From Alphaproteobacteria bacterium (lineage in GTDB: Bacteria; Pseudomonadota; Alphaproteobacteria; RF32; CAG-239): a stretch of 64,000 bases of DNA. The notes below the pieces were generated by a model that was not told the DNA's origin, searched no databases, and saw only the letters and a list, made by a program, of their open reading frames with translations. The stretch is from NCBI GenBank assembly GCA_017937705.1, contig JAGBDC010000025.1, positions 1 through 64,000 on the forward strand, read 5' to 3'. This document shows positions 52,799 through 62,816 of the stretch, piece after piece (within the stretch, counting starts at the first letter, position 1; each line of letters opens with the position of its first letter). The position numbers and the translations under genes were made by a program.

Positions 52799-53926
52799 AT
52801 GTTTTTTGTGTATGCATCATTAATTGTAGCTTTGGCTTGTTCGGTAATTACCGAAAGAACTTTGTTGGGGTATAATAATGTCCATTGGGCGATAAGAACA
52901 GTTGTTTTTCTGCTTTTGATATCGGCTTGGTTATCTCCGCTTATCATCAATGTTTTACGTCGTAAAATGTTGTTGGACGGACCAATTTTCAATTCTTTTT
53001 CAAATATCGGATATGCATGTTTCGGATTTGTGTTCATTCTGTTTATTATGTTGTTTTTCCGTGATGGTTTTTGGTTCGTAGCCTATAAAATTTTTGGAAA
53101 ATCGCAGCTTTGGAATCCGACTAATACGTCTTTACTTATAAAAGTCAATATTATAACCGTTTTATTAGCTGTAGCAGTGTCTGTTTATGCAATTTTTGAA
53201 GCAATAAAACTTCCGGTAGTTAATAAACTTGAAATTATAAGCAGCAAAATTAGTGAGCCAATTACAATATTACAAATTAATGATGTTCACTTACATGGCA
53301 GAAAACCGGTATCCGGAGTTGAAAAACTGGTTAAACTTTCTAATTCGCTTAATCCTGATATTATTGTTATGCCGGGAGATATTATCGATGACGGTATTGG
53401 GTATATAAGTAATCATTTAAAAGAATTATCAAAATTATCTGCTAAGCATGGTGTTTATGTTTCAGCCGGAAATCACGAATATTATAATGGTTTGGTACCG
53501 ATACAATGGCAGTTTCAAAATATGGGCTTTTACTTTTTGTCCGAAAATGGTGTGAGAGTAGGGGATAGCGGTATTTATATTGCTGGCATACCGGACAATT
53601 CGATGCAAAGAGTTGTGAAAGAATATCCTAATATTCTGGAAGGTAGCGAAGTTGATGATTATAAAATTTTGTTGGCTCATAATCCTAAATTTGCTAAAGA
53701 ATATTTGAATATGGGGTTTGATTTGCAGTTATCCGCTCATACTCACGGAGGACAAATATTCCCGTTTCATATATTGGTAAAATGGGCTAATAATTATTTA
53801 TCCGGAAAATATGATATAGATGGGAAAGTTTTATATATTTCAAATGGTGCCGGATATTGGGGACCTCCTATGCGTTTGTTAGCTCCGGCCGAAGTAACCC
53901 TTATTACCATAAAACCTGAAGAATAG
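52799..53926 (+). CDS. Membrane-anchored metallophosphoesterase
   Basis: A 375-residue calcineurin-like phosphoesterase with four predicted N-terminal membrane segments (about 1-150). Metal ligands are in NDVHLHG, PGDIID, SAGNHEYY and SAHTHGGQIFP, so the dinuclear site is complete. It resembles the YkuE/YaeI group of membrane phosphoesterases. The catalytic domain should face the periplasm or membrane surface; the substrate may be a phospholipid-linked phosphate, which is inference. GGAGG lies close to the ATG. Confidence 0.88.
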   Translation: MFFVYASLIVALACSVITERTLLGYNNVHWAIRTVVFLLLISAWLSPLIINVLRRKMLLDGPIFNSFSNIGYACFGFVFILFIMLFFRDGFWFVAYKIFGKSQLWNPTNTSLLIKVNIITVLLAVAVSVYAIFEAIKLPVVNKLEIISSKISEPITILQINDVHLHGRKPVSGVEKLVKLSNSLNPDIIVMPGDIIDDGIGYISNHLKELSKLSAKHGVYVSAGNHEYYNGLVPIQWQFQNMGFYFLSENGVRVGDSGIYIAGIPDNSMQRVVKEYPNILEGSEVDDYKILLAHNPKFAKEYLNMGFDLQLSAHTHGGQIFPFHILVKWANNYLSGKYDIDGKVLYISNGAGYWGPPMRLLAPAEVTLITIKPEE

Positions 53927-53937
53927 CGAGAATATTT

Positions 53938-54492
53938 ATGTTAGAGCCATTTTCTTTGCCTGAAATTATTGAAGGAACAAATGTTATTTTATACAAACGT
54001 GACCATAATTATGACAACGAAATGTGGTTGGCAATAGACAGTAACAGGGAATTTTTACGCTCATATTTGATGTGGGTGGATAAAACTGATTGTTTTGATA
54101 GTGTTACAAATGCTACTAAACATTTTAATTTAGCGTGGGCATCGCAAGCTAAGTTTGCCTATGTTATTGCAGATAAATGTTCAAAGAAATTACTTGGTTC
54201 AATAGATATTCATAATATTGATTTAGATAACCATAGTGCAGAAATTGGCTACTGGTTAAAAAAAGATAAAACCGGATACGGATATGTTTCTGATGCTTTG
54301 AAACAACTCGAGAAATATGCATTTGCTTCAAAAATTAATCGTTTGATTATCAGTTGTGACAGTCGCAACAGAGCTTCGGCAAATGTAGCTATTCGTAACG
54401 GATATAAATTTGAAAACACCAATCGCAAAGCTATATTTGCCTATGGTGATTTTTATGATAGAGAAATTTATGCAAAACTCATAAATGAGTGA
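53938..54492 (+). CDS. GNAT-family N-acetyltransferase, RimL-like
   Basis: A 184-residue acetyl-CoA-dependent acyltransferase. The RimJ/RimL-type pattern AEIGYWLKKDKTGYGYVSDAL gives the acetyl-CoA pocket, and NRASANVAIRNGYKFE is the second family block. The acceptor may be a protein N-terminus or a small amine. It lies 11 bases after the phosphoesterase gene and is probably cotranscribed; convergent with merR. Confidence 0.88.
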   Translation: MLEPFSLPEIIEGTNVILYKRDHNYDNEMWLAIDSNREFLRSYLMWVDKTDCFDSVTNATKHFNLAWASQAKFAYVIADKCSKKLLGSIDIHNIDLDNHSAEIGYWLKKDKTGYGYVSDALKQLEKYAFASKINRLIISCDSRNRASANVAIRNGYKFENTNRKAIFAYGDFYDREIYAKLINE

Positions 54493-54494
54493 TA

Positions 54495-54908
54495 TTAAAT
54501 AACTTTTTGCAGTTCTGATTTTATTGAAGAAAGTTCTTCTATTATATCTTTGATGATATCTGAAGATAAAGATGATGTGTTTTCATCGCAATTGGGCTCG
54601 GTTTCATTTATTTCTTCGGCAAAAAGGTCATCTAAAATTGTGTTTCCGACAAAATTCTTTATACCTTTTTCTTTGAATAGTTTTTGCACTCCTTCGATAG
54701 TATAACGTTCGTTATGAAGAAGTTTTTGAATACATTCTAAAAGCTTTACATCGTCAGGGCGATAATAACGGCGACCACCGTTCATTTTCAACGGTTTAAT
54801 TTGATTAAATTTGGTTTCCCAAAAACGAAGAACATGGGTGCCAACACCCAACATATCAGCAACTTCTGCAATGGTTCTGAATGCCGCTTTAGATTTGTTG
54901 ACAACCAT
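54495..54908 (-). CDS. MerR-family transcriptional regulator
   Basis: A 137-residue winged-helix regulator. The DNA-binding part is [23 protein letters not shown]...[12 protein letters not shown]; the C-terminal part is a helical dimerisation segment without metal-binding cysteines of the sensor type. It lies 16 bases after ihfA on the same strand. The order plsX-fabH-ihfA-merR is widely conserved in alphaproteobacteria; the effector is unknown. Confidence 0.92.
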   Translation of the reverse strand: MVVNKSKAAFRTIAEVADMLGVGTHVLRFWETKFNQIKPLKMNGGRRYYRPDDVKLLECIQKLLHNERYTIEGVQKLFKEKGIKNFVGNTILDDLFAEEINETEPNCDENTSSLSSDIIKDIIEELSSIKSELQKVI

Positions 54909-54924
54909 GTTTCATCCGACAGAA

Positions 54925-55209
54925 TTATTTGTTCAAAGAAGAACGCATTGTTTGAGATGGTTTGAAAGAAATAACTTTACGAGAAGAAATTTCTGCTTCA
55001 ACACCGGTTTTAGGGTTGCGACCGATACGTGTGTTTTTTTGACGTACGGTAAAAGTACCGAAAGAAGAAATTTTTACGTTATTGCCTTTTACTAAATCAT
55101 CAGTAATTTCTTCTAAAACCATATCCAAAATTTCACCAGAATCTTTGCGAGATAAACCAACTTCTTGGTATAATGTTTCTGCAATATCAGATCTTGTAAC
55201 TGTTTTCAT
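54925..55209 (-). CDS. ihfA: Integration host factor subunit alpha
   Basis: A 94-residue DNA-bending protein of the HU/IHF family. The arm segment IGRNPKTG and the flanking VKISSFGTFTV are typical; the position next to merR and fabH supports IhfA over HU. It should act with an IhfB subunit encoded elsewhere. GGA(AT) lies upstream of the ATG. Confidence 0.93.
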   Translation of the reverse strand: MKTVTRSDIAETLYQEVGLSRKDSGEILDMVLEEITDDLVKGNNVKISSFGTFTVRQKNTRIGRNPKTGVEAEISSRKVISFKPSQTMRSSLNK

Positions 55210-55295
55210 TTTTATTCCATCCTTCTATTTTTTTATTTTTTTTAATATAGCAATAAAAAAATATATCGCCAATATTTTTAAAAACTATCTACAAT

Positions 55296-56276
55296 TTAAA
55301 TTCTTATAATCATTCCGCCCCAGGTAAAGCCTGCTCCCATAGAGCTGAAAGCAACCAAATCACCTTTCTTCACTTTTCCTGCTTCGATAGATTCGGCCAA
55401 AGCTAAGGGGATTGAGGCTGCAGAGGTGTTTCCGTGGTGGTCAACGGTAACAATTACTTTGCTTTCATCTATCTCAAGCTTTTTTGCAACAGAATCGATA
55501 ATTCTTGAATTTGCCTGATGCGGAATATACCAATCCACATCACTCATGCTGACATTTGCGATTGCTAATGTTTCTTCAACACCTTGGACCAAACTGGGAA
55601 CGGCAACCTTAAACACTTCTTTCCCGTCCATGTGAATATATCCGGATTTTTGATTGAAAGAAACGCCGCTGTCAGAACAAAGTTTGTCATATTGTGAACC
55701 GTCGGCATAAATCTTAGTCGCCAAAATACCTGTATCGGTATTTTTTCCTTCACATTCTGCAGCTTTATAAATGGCTGCACCGGCTCCGTCACCGAACAAA
55801 ACACAAGTATTTCTGTCAGTCCAATCGGTAATTCTTGATAAAGTTTCGGCACCGATAACTAAAGCATTTTTAATTTGTCCTAAACGAATCATATTATCGG
55901 CAATTTGTGTTGCATAAACAAATCCTGAGCAAGCTGCATTTATGTCCATAGCAGCAACTCCGGAACGAAGTCCTAAAATTTTGGAAATTTTAGCGGCACA
56001 TGAAGGGAAGGTATTATCCGGTGTAACGGTTGCTAAAATAATGAAATCGATATCTTCCGCACTCATTTGTGCATTTTTCATAGCCATTTGAGCGGCTTTT
56101 ACACAAAAATCAGAAGTATATTCACCTTCAGAGGCAACATGTCGGCTTCTGATACCTGTCCGAGTGCTAATCCACTCATCGTTTGTTTCAACAATTTTTG
56201 ATAAATCATCATTAGTTAATACTTTGGCAGGAAGACTATATCCGGTGCCAACTAATTGCGATCTTATGAGGCTCAT
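55296..56276 (-). CDS. fabH: 3-oxoacyl-ACP synthase III
   Basis: Starts fatty acid synthesis by condensing acetyl-CoA with malonyl-ACP. 326 residues. The Cys-His-Asn triad is visible: Cys in AACSGFVYA, His in PHQANSRI and Asn in HHGNTSAAS. It overlaps the plsX stop by four bases (ATGA), indicating coupling. Confidence 0.97.
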   Translation of the reverse strand: MSLIRSQLVGTGYSLPAKVLTNDDLSKIVETNDEWISTRTGIRSRHVASEGEYTSDFCVKAAQMAMKNAQMSAEDIDFIILATVTPDNTFPSCAAKISKILGLRSGVAAMDINAACSGFVYATQIADNMIRLGQIKNALVIGAETLSRITDWTDRNTCVLFGDGAGAAIYKAAECEGKNTDTGILATKIYADGSQYDKLCSDSGVSFNQKSGYIHMDGKEVFKVAVPSLVQGVEETLAIANVSMSDVDWYIPHQANSRIIDSVAKKLEIDESKVIVTVDHHGNTSAASIPLALAESIEAGKVKKGDLVAFSSMGAGFTWGGMIIRI

Positions 56277-57328
56277 AGATAATATCCTTCGTAAATACTT
56301 TCTTGGTTTAATTCGTCTAAATCAACTTTTTCTACTTCTTGACGAATCGTATCAACAAAGTTTTGGCGAACAAGTTTTGCGGCATTGTCAATGGCTACTG
56401 CATAGCCTTTTCCGTCAGTTCCGCCGTGGCTTTTCACACTCAAGCCGTTTAGACCGACAAGCATTGCACCGTTATATGAGCGTGGGTCCATACTCTTTTT
56501 AATTTTGAGTACTACCCCCATCATAAACGGAAGACCGATTTTGGCAAAAATAGAACGTTTGACAGCACGTTTAATCAAACGAACAACGAGTCTTGCGGTC
56601 CCTTCAGTAGCTTTAAGTGCAACATTGCCGGTAAAACCGTCGGCAACAATAACATCAGCGGCACCGTTGGCAATGTCATGCGGTTCGATATAACCGGTAC
56701 AGTTAATGTCAAGTTGAGGGTTTTTTAAAATTTTTAGGGCTTGACGAATTTCTTCTTTACCCTTCATTTCTTCGGCACCGATGTTAAGCAATGCCACACG
56801 AGGAGCTTTAAGTCCCAAAGCGTGTTTGGCAAAAATATTACCCATGATGGCAAATTCGGCCAAGTTGATTGCATCACATTCGGTGTTAGCTCCCAAATCG
56901 AGCATAACATATTTGCCGTCAATATGTGGCATGATGGTACAAATTGCAGGACGATGTATTCCCTTAATGGTTTTTAGTACCATTTTAGAAATAGCCATTA
57001 ACGCACCGGTGTTTCCGGCGGAAACAACGGCACGGGCTCTACCTGAACGTACAGCATCAATTGCCATATACATACTGGTATTTCGATTGCGAATCACTTG
57101 CGAAGGTTTGTCTTCGTTTTTGACATATTCTTCGGTGTGAATTACCTTTGAAACCTTAGCCACTTTAGGATACTGTTTCAACAAAGGCATAATTTTGTTC
57201 TCATCGCCGAAAAGCAAGAAACGCAAATCAGAGTTACGCTTTGCGACGATATTAATTCCTTCTATTACGACTCGAGGGGAATTATCTCCCCCCATCGCAT
57301 CAATTGAAATAACCAGATTATCAGACAA
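56273..57328 (-). CDS. plsX: Phosphate acyltransferase PlsX
   Basis: Makes acyl-phosphate from acyl-ACP for phospholipid synthesis. 351 residues. SIDAMGGDNSP at the N-terminus, SAGNTGALM and ADGFTGNVALK are diagnostic. It sits between rpmF and fabH as in most bacteria. Confidence 0.97.
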   Translation of the reverse strand: MSDNLVISIDAMGGDNSPRVVIEGINIVAKRNSDLRFLLFGDENKIMPLLKQYPKVAKVSKVIHTEEYVKNEDKPSQVIRNRNTSMYMAIDAVRSGRARAVVSAGNTGALMAISKMVLKTIKGIHRPAICTIMPHIDGKYVMLDLGANTECDAINLAEFAIMGNIFAKHALGLKAPRVALLNIGAEEMKGKEEIRQALKILKNPQLDINCTGYIEPHDIANGAADVIVADGFTGNVALKATEGTARLVVRLIKRAVKRSIFAKIGLPFMMGVVLKIKKSMDPRSYNGAMLVGLNGLSVKSHGGTDGKGYAVAIDNAAKLVRQNFVDTIRQEVEKVDLDELNQESIYEGYYL

Positions 57329-57360
57329 AATTTTGCTCCATCTAGGTTAATATGATTTAA

Positions 57361-57546
57361 TTATTCTGCTGCTTTTTTTGCAACAACTTCACGTTTATCG
57401 TATTGTCCGCAAGAAGGGCAAACGTTGTGAGGTCTTTTTAACTCACCGCAATTAGGGCACTCATGATAAGAGTTTGCACCTAAAGCATCGTGAGAACGGC
57501 GCATATTGCGACGTGATTTTGAAGTTTTATGTTTTGGTGTTGCCAT
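57361..57546 (-). CDS. rpmF: 50S ribosomal protein L32
   Basis: A 61-residue ribosomal protein. [19 protein letters not shown] is typical of the N-terminus. Four zinc-binding cysteines in CPNC and CPSC make it the zinc-containing (C+) form. It usually follows the DUF177 gene directly; here about 150 bases without a gene separate them. Confidence 0.97.
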   Translation of the reverse strand: MATPKHKTSKSRRNMRRSHDALGANSYHECPNCGELKRPHNVCPSCGQYDKREVVAKKAAE

Positions 57547-57699
57547 TTTTTTATTCTTTTCAAAAAATCATTGTTATCACGAAAATTTCAAAGCACAGTA
57601 ATAAAACATTTTTTTACAAAATGCAACATATTTTCTGCAGCGATGAAAAGGTTATGTGTCTTTTAACCAAAAAAAAACAGTTTTGCAAGCATAATTTTT

Positions 57700-58218
57700 T
57701 TATTTCTTTAATTTTGCCAATACTGCAAAGGGATTGTTTTTTACATCGTCTTCTTCATCAAACTCGGAAACAAAGCTGAATTCTTCGCCATCTTTGCGGG
57801 GGTAATCGTCTAAACGCAAGGCAATTTGTTCGATAGCAATATCTCCTAAATCAATCTTTCCGCCGATCACAACCTCCGGCATCTCTTTATCCCAGTCATC
57901 TCCTTCTTCTTTTTGACTGGCAAGAGTGGCTTTCACATCATAATCGGTTTGAAAATCAAAATCATAATCTGTGGAAAATGTTTCCAGTGAAATTACACTT
58001 TTTTGTACGATTTCCGCCTTGATATGGCCTGATATACCTAATATATTGGTATTGTGATTAAGTTTTAGTCTGAAATCGGCATCAAGCGATTTTACTTCGG
58101 GGATTTGTAAAACTTCAGCTAAAAATATAAGATTTTCAGCATTTGCCGTCATGTGGTAATGTTGTTCATTTAACGGCATATCGGCAACTATCAAAGGATA
58201 AGAAAATTCTTTTTGCAT
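57700..58218 (-). CDS. DUF177 (YceD-like) protein
   Basis: A 172-residue protein of the DUF177 family, associated with 23S rRNA accumulation and L32. I start at the ATG at 58218 (MQKEFSYP), with AGGG upstream; the frame from 58251 adds 11 residues without a ribosome-binding site. The family block VIGGKIDLGDIAIEQIALRLDDYPRK is near residue 130. It is divergent from bamE, the usual alphaproteobacterial arrangement. Confidence 0.9.
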   Translation of the reverse strand: MQKEFSYPLIVADMPLNEQHYHMTANAENLIFLAEVLQIPEVKSLDADFRLKLNHNTNILGISGHIKAEIVQKSVISLETFSTDYDFDFQTDYDVKATLASQKEEGDDWDKEMPEVVIGGKIDLGDIAIEQIALRLDDYPRKDGEEFSFVSEFDEEDDVKNNPFAVLAKLKK

Positions 58219-58281
58219 AAATATTTTCCCTGTGTTATATATGTTAAGCAATTTAGGTCATAATGATAAGGAAGTAACAAG

Positions 58282-58740
58282 ATGTCAATAAACAAAGTAT
58301 TTTTATTAAGTATGGTGGCAATGATTTCTGCTTGCAGTAATGATATTTTTATAACTCATACCGGTAATATGCCCTCTGAAGAAAAAATTTCAATGGTGTT
58401 TAACGGACAAACAAAAAATGATGTTTTAGAAGTGTTAGGTTCTCCCTCAAATGTGGTATCGCTTGATAAAGATACATGGATTTATATGTCTTCCGAAATT
58501 AAACAAGTTGCTTTTTTGGCTCCGGAAGAAGTTAACAGAGAATTGTTAGTAATTAAATTTGATACCGAAGATAAAGTGACCAGCATTCAAAAATTAAATA
58601 AAAAACATGGTGAGAAAGTAGATGTTTCAGAGGAACAAACTCCAAATCAAGAACAAGAACAAGGTTTCTTCCGTAAATATTTTGGCGGAGTAGGTCAATA
58701 TTTGCCATTCGGTAATGGTGATAGCGGTCTTGAACCATAA
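58282..58740 (+). CDS. bamE: Outer membrane assembly lipoprotein BamE
   Basis: A 152-residue lipoprotein of the Bam complex: the signal ends MISAC. The SmpA/OmlA core (GQTKNDVLEVLGSPSNVVSLDKDTWIYMSS) spans about 45-95. A Gln/Glu-rich tail of about 40 residues is longer than in E. coli. It assists insertion of barrels such as the autotransporters and porin of this window. AAGGAAG precedes the ATG. Confidence 0.92.
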   Translation: MSINKVFLLSMVAMISACSNDIFITHTGNMPSEEKISMVFNGQTKNDVLEVLGSPSNVVSLDKDTWIYMSSEIKQVAFLAPEEVNRELLVIKFDTEDKVTSIQKLNKKHGEKVDVSEEQTPNQEQEQGFFRKYFGGVGQYLPFGNGDSGLEP

Positions 58741-58760
58741 TTTGATATAAGGAAAAAGAT

Positions 58761-59405
58761 ATGATTGCCAAATTACGAGGGGTTGTTGACAGTTTTGGCG
58801 AAGATTGTGTTGTTGTTGATGTTAATGGTGTAGGATATTTGGTTTATGCTTCAAGCAAGACTTTATCAAAACTAATTAAGGGCTCAGAAACAACACTTTT
58901 TATCGAAACCGTTGTCAGAGAGGATAGTATAAGTTTATATGGCTTTGGAGCTGCACTTGAAAAAGAGTGGTTTTTAACCTTGACCAAAGTACAAGGTGTC
59001 GGAGCAAAAGTTTGCTTAAGTATTTTATCTGCTTTAACTCCGTCTCAATTAGCACAAGCTATTGCAGCACAAGATAAAGCATCTTTTACTCGTGCAAATG
59101 GCGTAGGACCTAAATTGGCCGCCAGAATTGTTACCGAGTTAAAGGGGAAAATGGTCGGATTACCGGTTGGGGCTGATACTGTTGATTATGTTGCTGCTGT
59201 TGAAGATACTCCGTCAACGATAAATGTTGTCGCAGAAAATTCAAATCGGCAAATGGAAGATGCCGTTTCTGCTTTGGTTAATCTGGGATATCCTCGTATA
59301 GAGGCTTATAGAGCAGTCAATTTGGCATTGGCAAAAAATCCTGAAGCTGATTTTGCTTCGTTGATAAAAACCGCATTAAAAGAATTTGGTAATAAGGAGA
59401 TGTAA
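58761..59405 (+). CDS. ruvA: Holliday junction helicase subunit RuvA
   Basis: A 214-residue tetrameric junction-binding protein. Domain I is an OB-fold ([15 protein letters not shown]), domain II has two helix-hairpin-helix motifs ([13 protein letters not shown] and [19 protein letters not shown]), and domain III is the RuvB-contacting helical bundle near the C-terminus ([19 protein letters not shown]). It precedes ruvB by four bases. Confidence 0.97.
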   Translation: MIAKLRGVVDSFGEDCVVVDVNGVGYLVYASSKTLSKLIKGSETTLFIETVVREDSISLYGFGAALEKEWFLTLTKVQGVGAKVCLSILSALTPSQLAQAIAAQDKASFTRANGVGPKLAARIVTELKGKMVGLPVGADTVDYVAAVEDTPSTINVVAENSNRQMEDAVSALVNLGYPRIEAYRAVNLALAKNPEADFASLIKTALKEFGNKEM

Positions 59406-59409
59406 TAAT

Positions 59410-60474
59410 ATGGAAGAAAGAATAGTTACGCCTCACGAATTGCCGGAAGATGATAATGGCGTTAATGCTCCGGCTAACTTGCGTCCGACATCTTTGAGTG
59501 ATTTTGTCGGACAAAAGCAGGTATGCGAAAACTTGAAAATTTTCATTGAAGCGGCCAAAATGCGTGGAGAATCGTTAGACCACGTTTTGTTATTCGGCCC
59601 TCCCGGATTGGGAAAAACAACTTTGGCATCTATTGTTGCAAAAGAATTAGGAGTTAATTTTAAGGCTACATCAGCACCAATGATTACAAAGTCGGGTGAT
59701 TTGGCGGCAATTCTCACCAATTTGGAAGCAAATGATGTATTGTTTATTGATGAAATTCATCGCTTGAATCCGGCTATTGAAGAAGTTTTATATTCGGCAA
59801 TGGAAGATTTTCAACTTGATTTAATTATCGGAGAAGGGCCATCGGCTCGTTCTGTTCGTCTTCCTCTACAACCGTTTACTTTGGTCGGAGCAACTACTCG
59901 TTCGGGATTGCTTTCCACACCGTTGCGTGAACGTTTCGGTATCCCGTTGCGCTTAGATTTTTATTCTCCGGAAGATTTGGAAAAAATAGTGCTTCGTGGA
60001 GCAAGATTGCTTAATGTTCCGATGTCATCCGAAGGAGCCAGAGAGGTTGCTCGTCGTTCAAGAGGAACACCTCGTGTCGCCGGTAGATTGTTACGACGAG
60101 TTCGTGATTTCGGGGCAGTTATTTGTGATGGTGAAATCGGTGAAAAAACTGCAGATATGGCATTACAAAGATTAAATGTAGATAAATTCGGATTAGATGC
60201 GTTTGATAAACGTTATCTTGATTGTATTGCTAAAAATTATGGCGGAGGTCCGGTAGGAGCTGATACTTTGGCAGCGGCTTTATCGGAAGAAAGAGATACC
60301 ATTGAAGAAGTTATTGAACCATTTTTGTTAAAACTGGGTTTTTTGCAAAGGACTCCGAGAGGACGTGTTATTTCCGATTTAGGATGCGAATATTTGGGTA
60401 TTCCCAAATTGCGTAAAAATATAAAACAATACAATGAACAAGACGATTTATTCGGGAGCGAAGAAAATGAATAA
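59410..60474 (+). CDS. ruvB: Holliday junction helicase subunit RuvB
   Basis: A 354-residue AAA+ motor that drives branch migration. Walker A is GPPGLGKTT, Walker B is LFIDEIHR, and the C-terminal winged helix ([12 protein letters not shown]) closes the protein. I start at the ATG at 59410 (MEERIV); the frame from 59386 overlaps ruvA. GGAG of the ruvA end lies about 11 bases upstream, so coupling is likely. ruvC is elsewhere (9467). Confidence 0.97.
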   Translation: MEERIVTPHELPEDDNGVNAPANLRPTSLSDFVGQKQVCENLKIFIEAAKMRGESLDHVLLFGPPGLGKTTLASIVAKELGVNFKATSAPMITKSGDLAAILTNLEANDVLFIDEIHRLNPAIEEVLYSAMEDFQLDLIIGEGPSARSVRLPLQPFTLVGATTRSGLLSTPLRERFGIPLRLDFYSPEDLEKIVLRGARLLNVPMSSEGAREVARRSRGTPRVAGRLLRRVRDFGAVICDGEIGEKTADMALQRLNVDKFGLDAFDKRYLDCIAKNYGGGPVGADTLAAALSEERDTIEEVIEPFLLKLGFLQRTPRGRVISDLGCEYLGIPKLRKNIKQYNEQDDLFGSEENE

Positions 60475-60907
60475 AGTTGAAACAGTACAAGGTAAATTTG
60501 AAGGAAACAAATTTTATTTTCCGGTACGGGTATATTATGAAGATACCGATGCCGGCGGTATAGTTTATTATGCCAATTATCTTAAATTTGCCGAAAGAGC
60601 TCGTACCGAATATGTAAGAGCAATCGGATTAAGACAACAAGATGCTTTAGAACAAGAGGAAAAAGCCGCATTTGTAGTTCGTCATTGTGATATTGACTAT
60701 AAGTCTCCGGCGGTTTTGGACGATTTGTTGACTGTAGTTTGCGAAGTTACGGAGTTTGGAGGGGCTTCGGTTATAATGCACCAAGATATTATGCGTGGAG
60801 ATGATGTTTTGGTTAGTTTAGACATTAAAGTTGTTTATGTGCTGCTGAAAAACAAGCGACCTTCCCGTTTGCCGGCAGAACTTGTGAAAAGTTTCAAAGG
60901 AGAATAA
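60467..60907 (+). CDS. ybgC: Tol-Pal-associated acyl-CoA thioesterase YbgC
   Basis: A 146-residue hot-dog-fold thioesterase. The catalytic block [24 protein letters not shown] is diagnostic. The start at 60467 follows GGGAG and overlaps the ruvB end. It is normally followed at once by tolQ; here about 2 kb with two unrelated minus-strand genes separate them. Confidence 0.95.
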   Translation: MNKVETVQGKFEGNKFYFPVRVYYEDTDAGGIVYYANYLKFAERARTEYVRAIGLRQQDALEQEEKAAFVVRHCDIDYKSPAVLDDLLTVVCEVTEFGGASVIMHQDIMRGDDVLVSLDIKVVYVLLKNKRPSRLPAELVKSFKGE

Positions 60908-60912
60908 AGAAA

Positions 60913-60944
60913 AACCGTCGAATTATGATATTCGGCGGTTTTTT
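60913..60944. terminator. Hairpin terminator after ybgC
   Basis: AACCGTCGAA and TTCGGCGGTT form a 10-bp stem with one G-T pair and flanking A and T runs, between ybgC and the convergent 60964 gene. The right arm TTCGGCGGTT recurs in the terminator at 61882. Confidence 0.8.
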
Positions 60945-60963
60945 GATTGTTTTTCAGAGTTGC

Positions 60964-61797
60964 TTACATATCTGCATGAACATAAGTATGTTTTTTTCTT
61001 TTCGGTTTCTTGTTTGTGCAATATTTATCAATAACAAACAGAAAAGCGATAAAACACAATATGTATGTGAATGAATATATCCACCAAGTACTTGGAACAA
61101 TTTCTCCATACTTGAGAGTTTTTTCATCAATAAATTTCTCAGACGCAAAAAATGTGTCTCTGAATTGGTAAACATGGACATTTTGTCCTTCCATTAAAGG
61201 CTCTTTGGTGCAAATGTCTTTTGAGTAGTGCAAAATTCCGTGAGGATTGTTGTAGTAAACGATGTTGTTCTCTACGCTCGAAATCGTTCCTTGCCCGACA
61301 TATTTGCTGCTTTCATAACCGGTAGCGACTATTATAATAATAGCTAAAGGAATAAAAAAGCAGATAATTTGGCCTTCTGTTGATACATTGACAAATACAA
61401 CAACCAGTATCAATACGATGATACCGACAATCAGGCAATTTGTTGCGGTTTCTGTGTCGGAAAATTCGGTTTCCTTCAGCATATCCCTAATTGCGCGAGC
61501 ATCTTCAAGATTTACTTTGCTGATTGCATACTGGTCATCACAACGATAGACATAAACTCCGGTTGTATCTTCAACTAAAATACGCTGAAGAGCCCAACTC
61601 GGATTAGCCAAGTCTTCGGTGTTCGGAACAACATAAGTTACATCGGTGCTGTCTTTTTCAACACGAATATACTTATCTCGCTCAATCTCACATTTTTCGG
61701 CATAATCAATCAATTCACACTCGGTATCGATATGGTTGCAGGCAGTAAATGCGGACAACAATACGATGCTGGTCAAAAACAGAAAAATCTTTTTCAT
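60964..61797 (-). CDS. Membrane lipoprotein, orphan class
   Basis: A 277-residue protein with a lipoprotein signal (MKKIFLFLTSIVLLSAFTAC). The region after it is soluble, then two hydrophobic segments (CLIVGIIVLILVVVFVNV and ICFFIPLAIIIIVATG, about 125-170), an OB-like domain (VGQGTISSVENNIVYYNNPHG), and a last segment near 250 with a basic tail. It is a paralogue of the 61938 gene. I do not recognise the family. No Shine-Dalgarno sequence; the leader has ATTATTAACATATTAAAT. TTGACT and TATATT 16 bases apart give a promoter. Confidence 0.75.
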   Translation of the reverse strand: MKKIFLFLTSIVLLSAFTACNHIDTECELIDYAEKCEIERDKYIRVEKDSTDVTYVVPNTEDLANPSWALQRILVEDTTGVYVYRCDDQYAISKVNLEDARAIRDMLKETEFSDTETATNCLIVGIIVLILVVVFVNVSTEGQIICFFIPLAIIIIVATGYESSKYVGQGTISSVENNIVYYNNPHGILHYSKDICTKEPLMEGQNVHVYQFRDTFFASEKFIDEKTLKYGEIVPSTWWIYSFTYILCFIAFLFVIDKYCTNKKPKRKKHTYVHADM

Positions 61798-61881
61798 AAG
61801 CAGGTGATTTAATATGTTAATAATTCTTTTCGTGGTGTGTAATATATAGAAATGTTTAAAAAAGTCAATTTATTTATAGCA

Positions 61882-61913
61882 AAAACCGCCGAATTTAAAT
61901 GTTCGGCGGTTTT
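61882..61913 (-). terminator. Terminator of the 61938 gene
   Basis: AAAACCGCCGAA and TTCGGCGGTTTT form a 12-bp stem around an eight-base loop with a T run on the minus strand. Confidence 0.85.
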
Positions 61914-61937
61914 GAGAAGTTTATTTGAAAACTGACT

Positions 61938-62816
61938 TTAGTCTTCGTCTTTGTACTCATCGGGGCTGTTATCATAAAATATTTTGCTTTTGTAGCGGCA
62001 GGCAAACCATTTCCATAAAGCAAAAATTACGATAAAGACAGCAATGACATAGAAAACGATAAACGAAATGGCAAACGTTAAGGTGTAAATCCACCAAGTT
62101 TTCGGAACTATCTCAGAATACTTGAGAGTTGCATCGTCAATTCGTTTTTCAGAGGCAAAGAACGTGTCTTCAAACTGATAAATGTTAACTTCCTGACCTT
62201 CGTACAGAGCTTCATTTGTGCAAATGTCGTTTGTGTGTTGTAAAGTTCCGTTAGGATTATCAACATACACGGTGTTGTTTTCAACTTGGGTAACGGTTCC
62301 GGTGCCGACAAATTTTACGGTATCAACGTCTGCAGTTGTTGCGACAATTATAAAACCTATCGGAACAGCCAGTAAAATAAATTTTAGACTGTTTCTGTCC
62401 GTGAAAGAGAAAAGTATGAAAACAATCAGTGCGATGATAAGCGCAATTCCGCATCTTGCGGCAATTTTCCAATTGCTGTATTCATCACTTTTCAAAACAC
62501 TACGAATAGCTCGGGCGTCGTTTATGTTAATTCTGCTGACGGCATAGTTATCATCGCATTTGTAAACATAAACATTGTCACCATCATTGACCATGTTTCT
62601 GGTTAAAAAAGACGAAGAAGGCTCAAGAAAGTCCTCGGTGTCCGGTGTCATATAAAAAACATCGGTACTGTCTTTTTCGACACAAACATAGGTGTCAGGA
62701 ATAACCATGCAATTTTCGACATAGTCAACAAGTTCACACTCGGTATTTATTTTGTTGCAAGCAGTAAATGCGGACAACAAAATGATTCCGGTCAAGAATA
62801 AAAAAACTTTTTTCAT
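61938..62816 (-). CDS. Membrane lipoprotein, orphan class
   Basis: A 292-residue paralogue of the preceding gene: shared blocks are the lipobox signal ending LSAFTAC, TECEL(I/V)DY, RVEKDSTDV-like VEKDSTDVFY, NGTLQHTNDICT and YSEIVPKTWWIYTLTF. It has the same arrangement of hydrophobic segments. No Shine-Dalgarno sequence; the leader ATTATTAACACATTAAAT is almost the same as in its paralogue. TTGACT and TATATT are 17 bases apart. Function unknown; inner-membrane or envelope location. Confidence 0.75.
   Translation of the reverse strand: MKKVFLFLTGIILLSAFTACNKINTECELVDYVENCMVIPDTYVCVEKDSTDVFYMTPDTEDFLEPSSSFLTRNMVNDGDNVYVYKCDDNYAVSRININDARAIRSVLKSDEYSNWKIAARCGIALIIALIVFILFSFTDRNSLKFILLAVPIGFIIVATTADVDTVKFVGTGTVTQVENNTVYVDNPNGTLQHTNDICTNEALYEGQEVNIYQFEDTFFASEKRIDDATLKYSEIVPKTWWIYTLTFAISFIVFYVIAVFIVIFALWKWFACRYKSKIFYDNSPDEYKDED

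Noticed and set aside
57474..57779. Plus-strand frame of 101 codons
   Set aside because: It is antisense to rpmF and the DUF177 end, low in complexity and without start signals.
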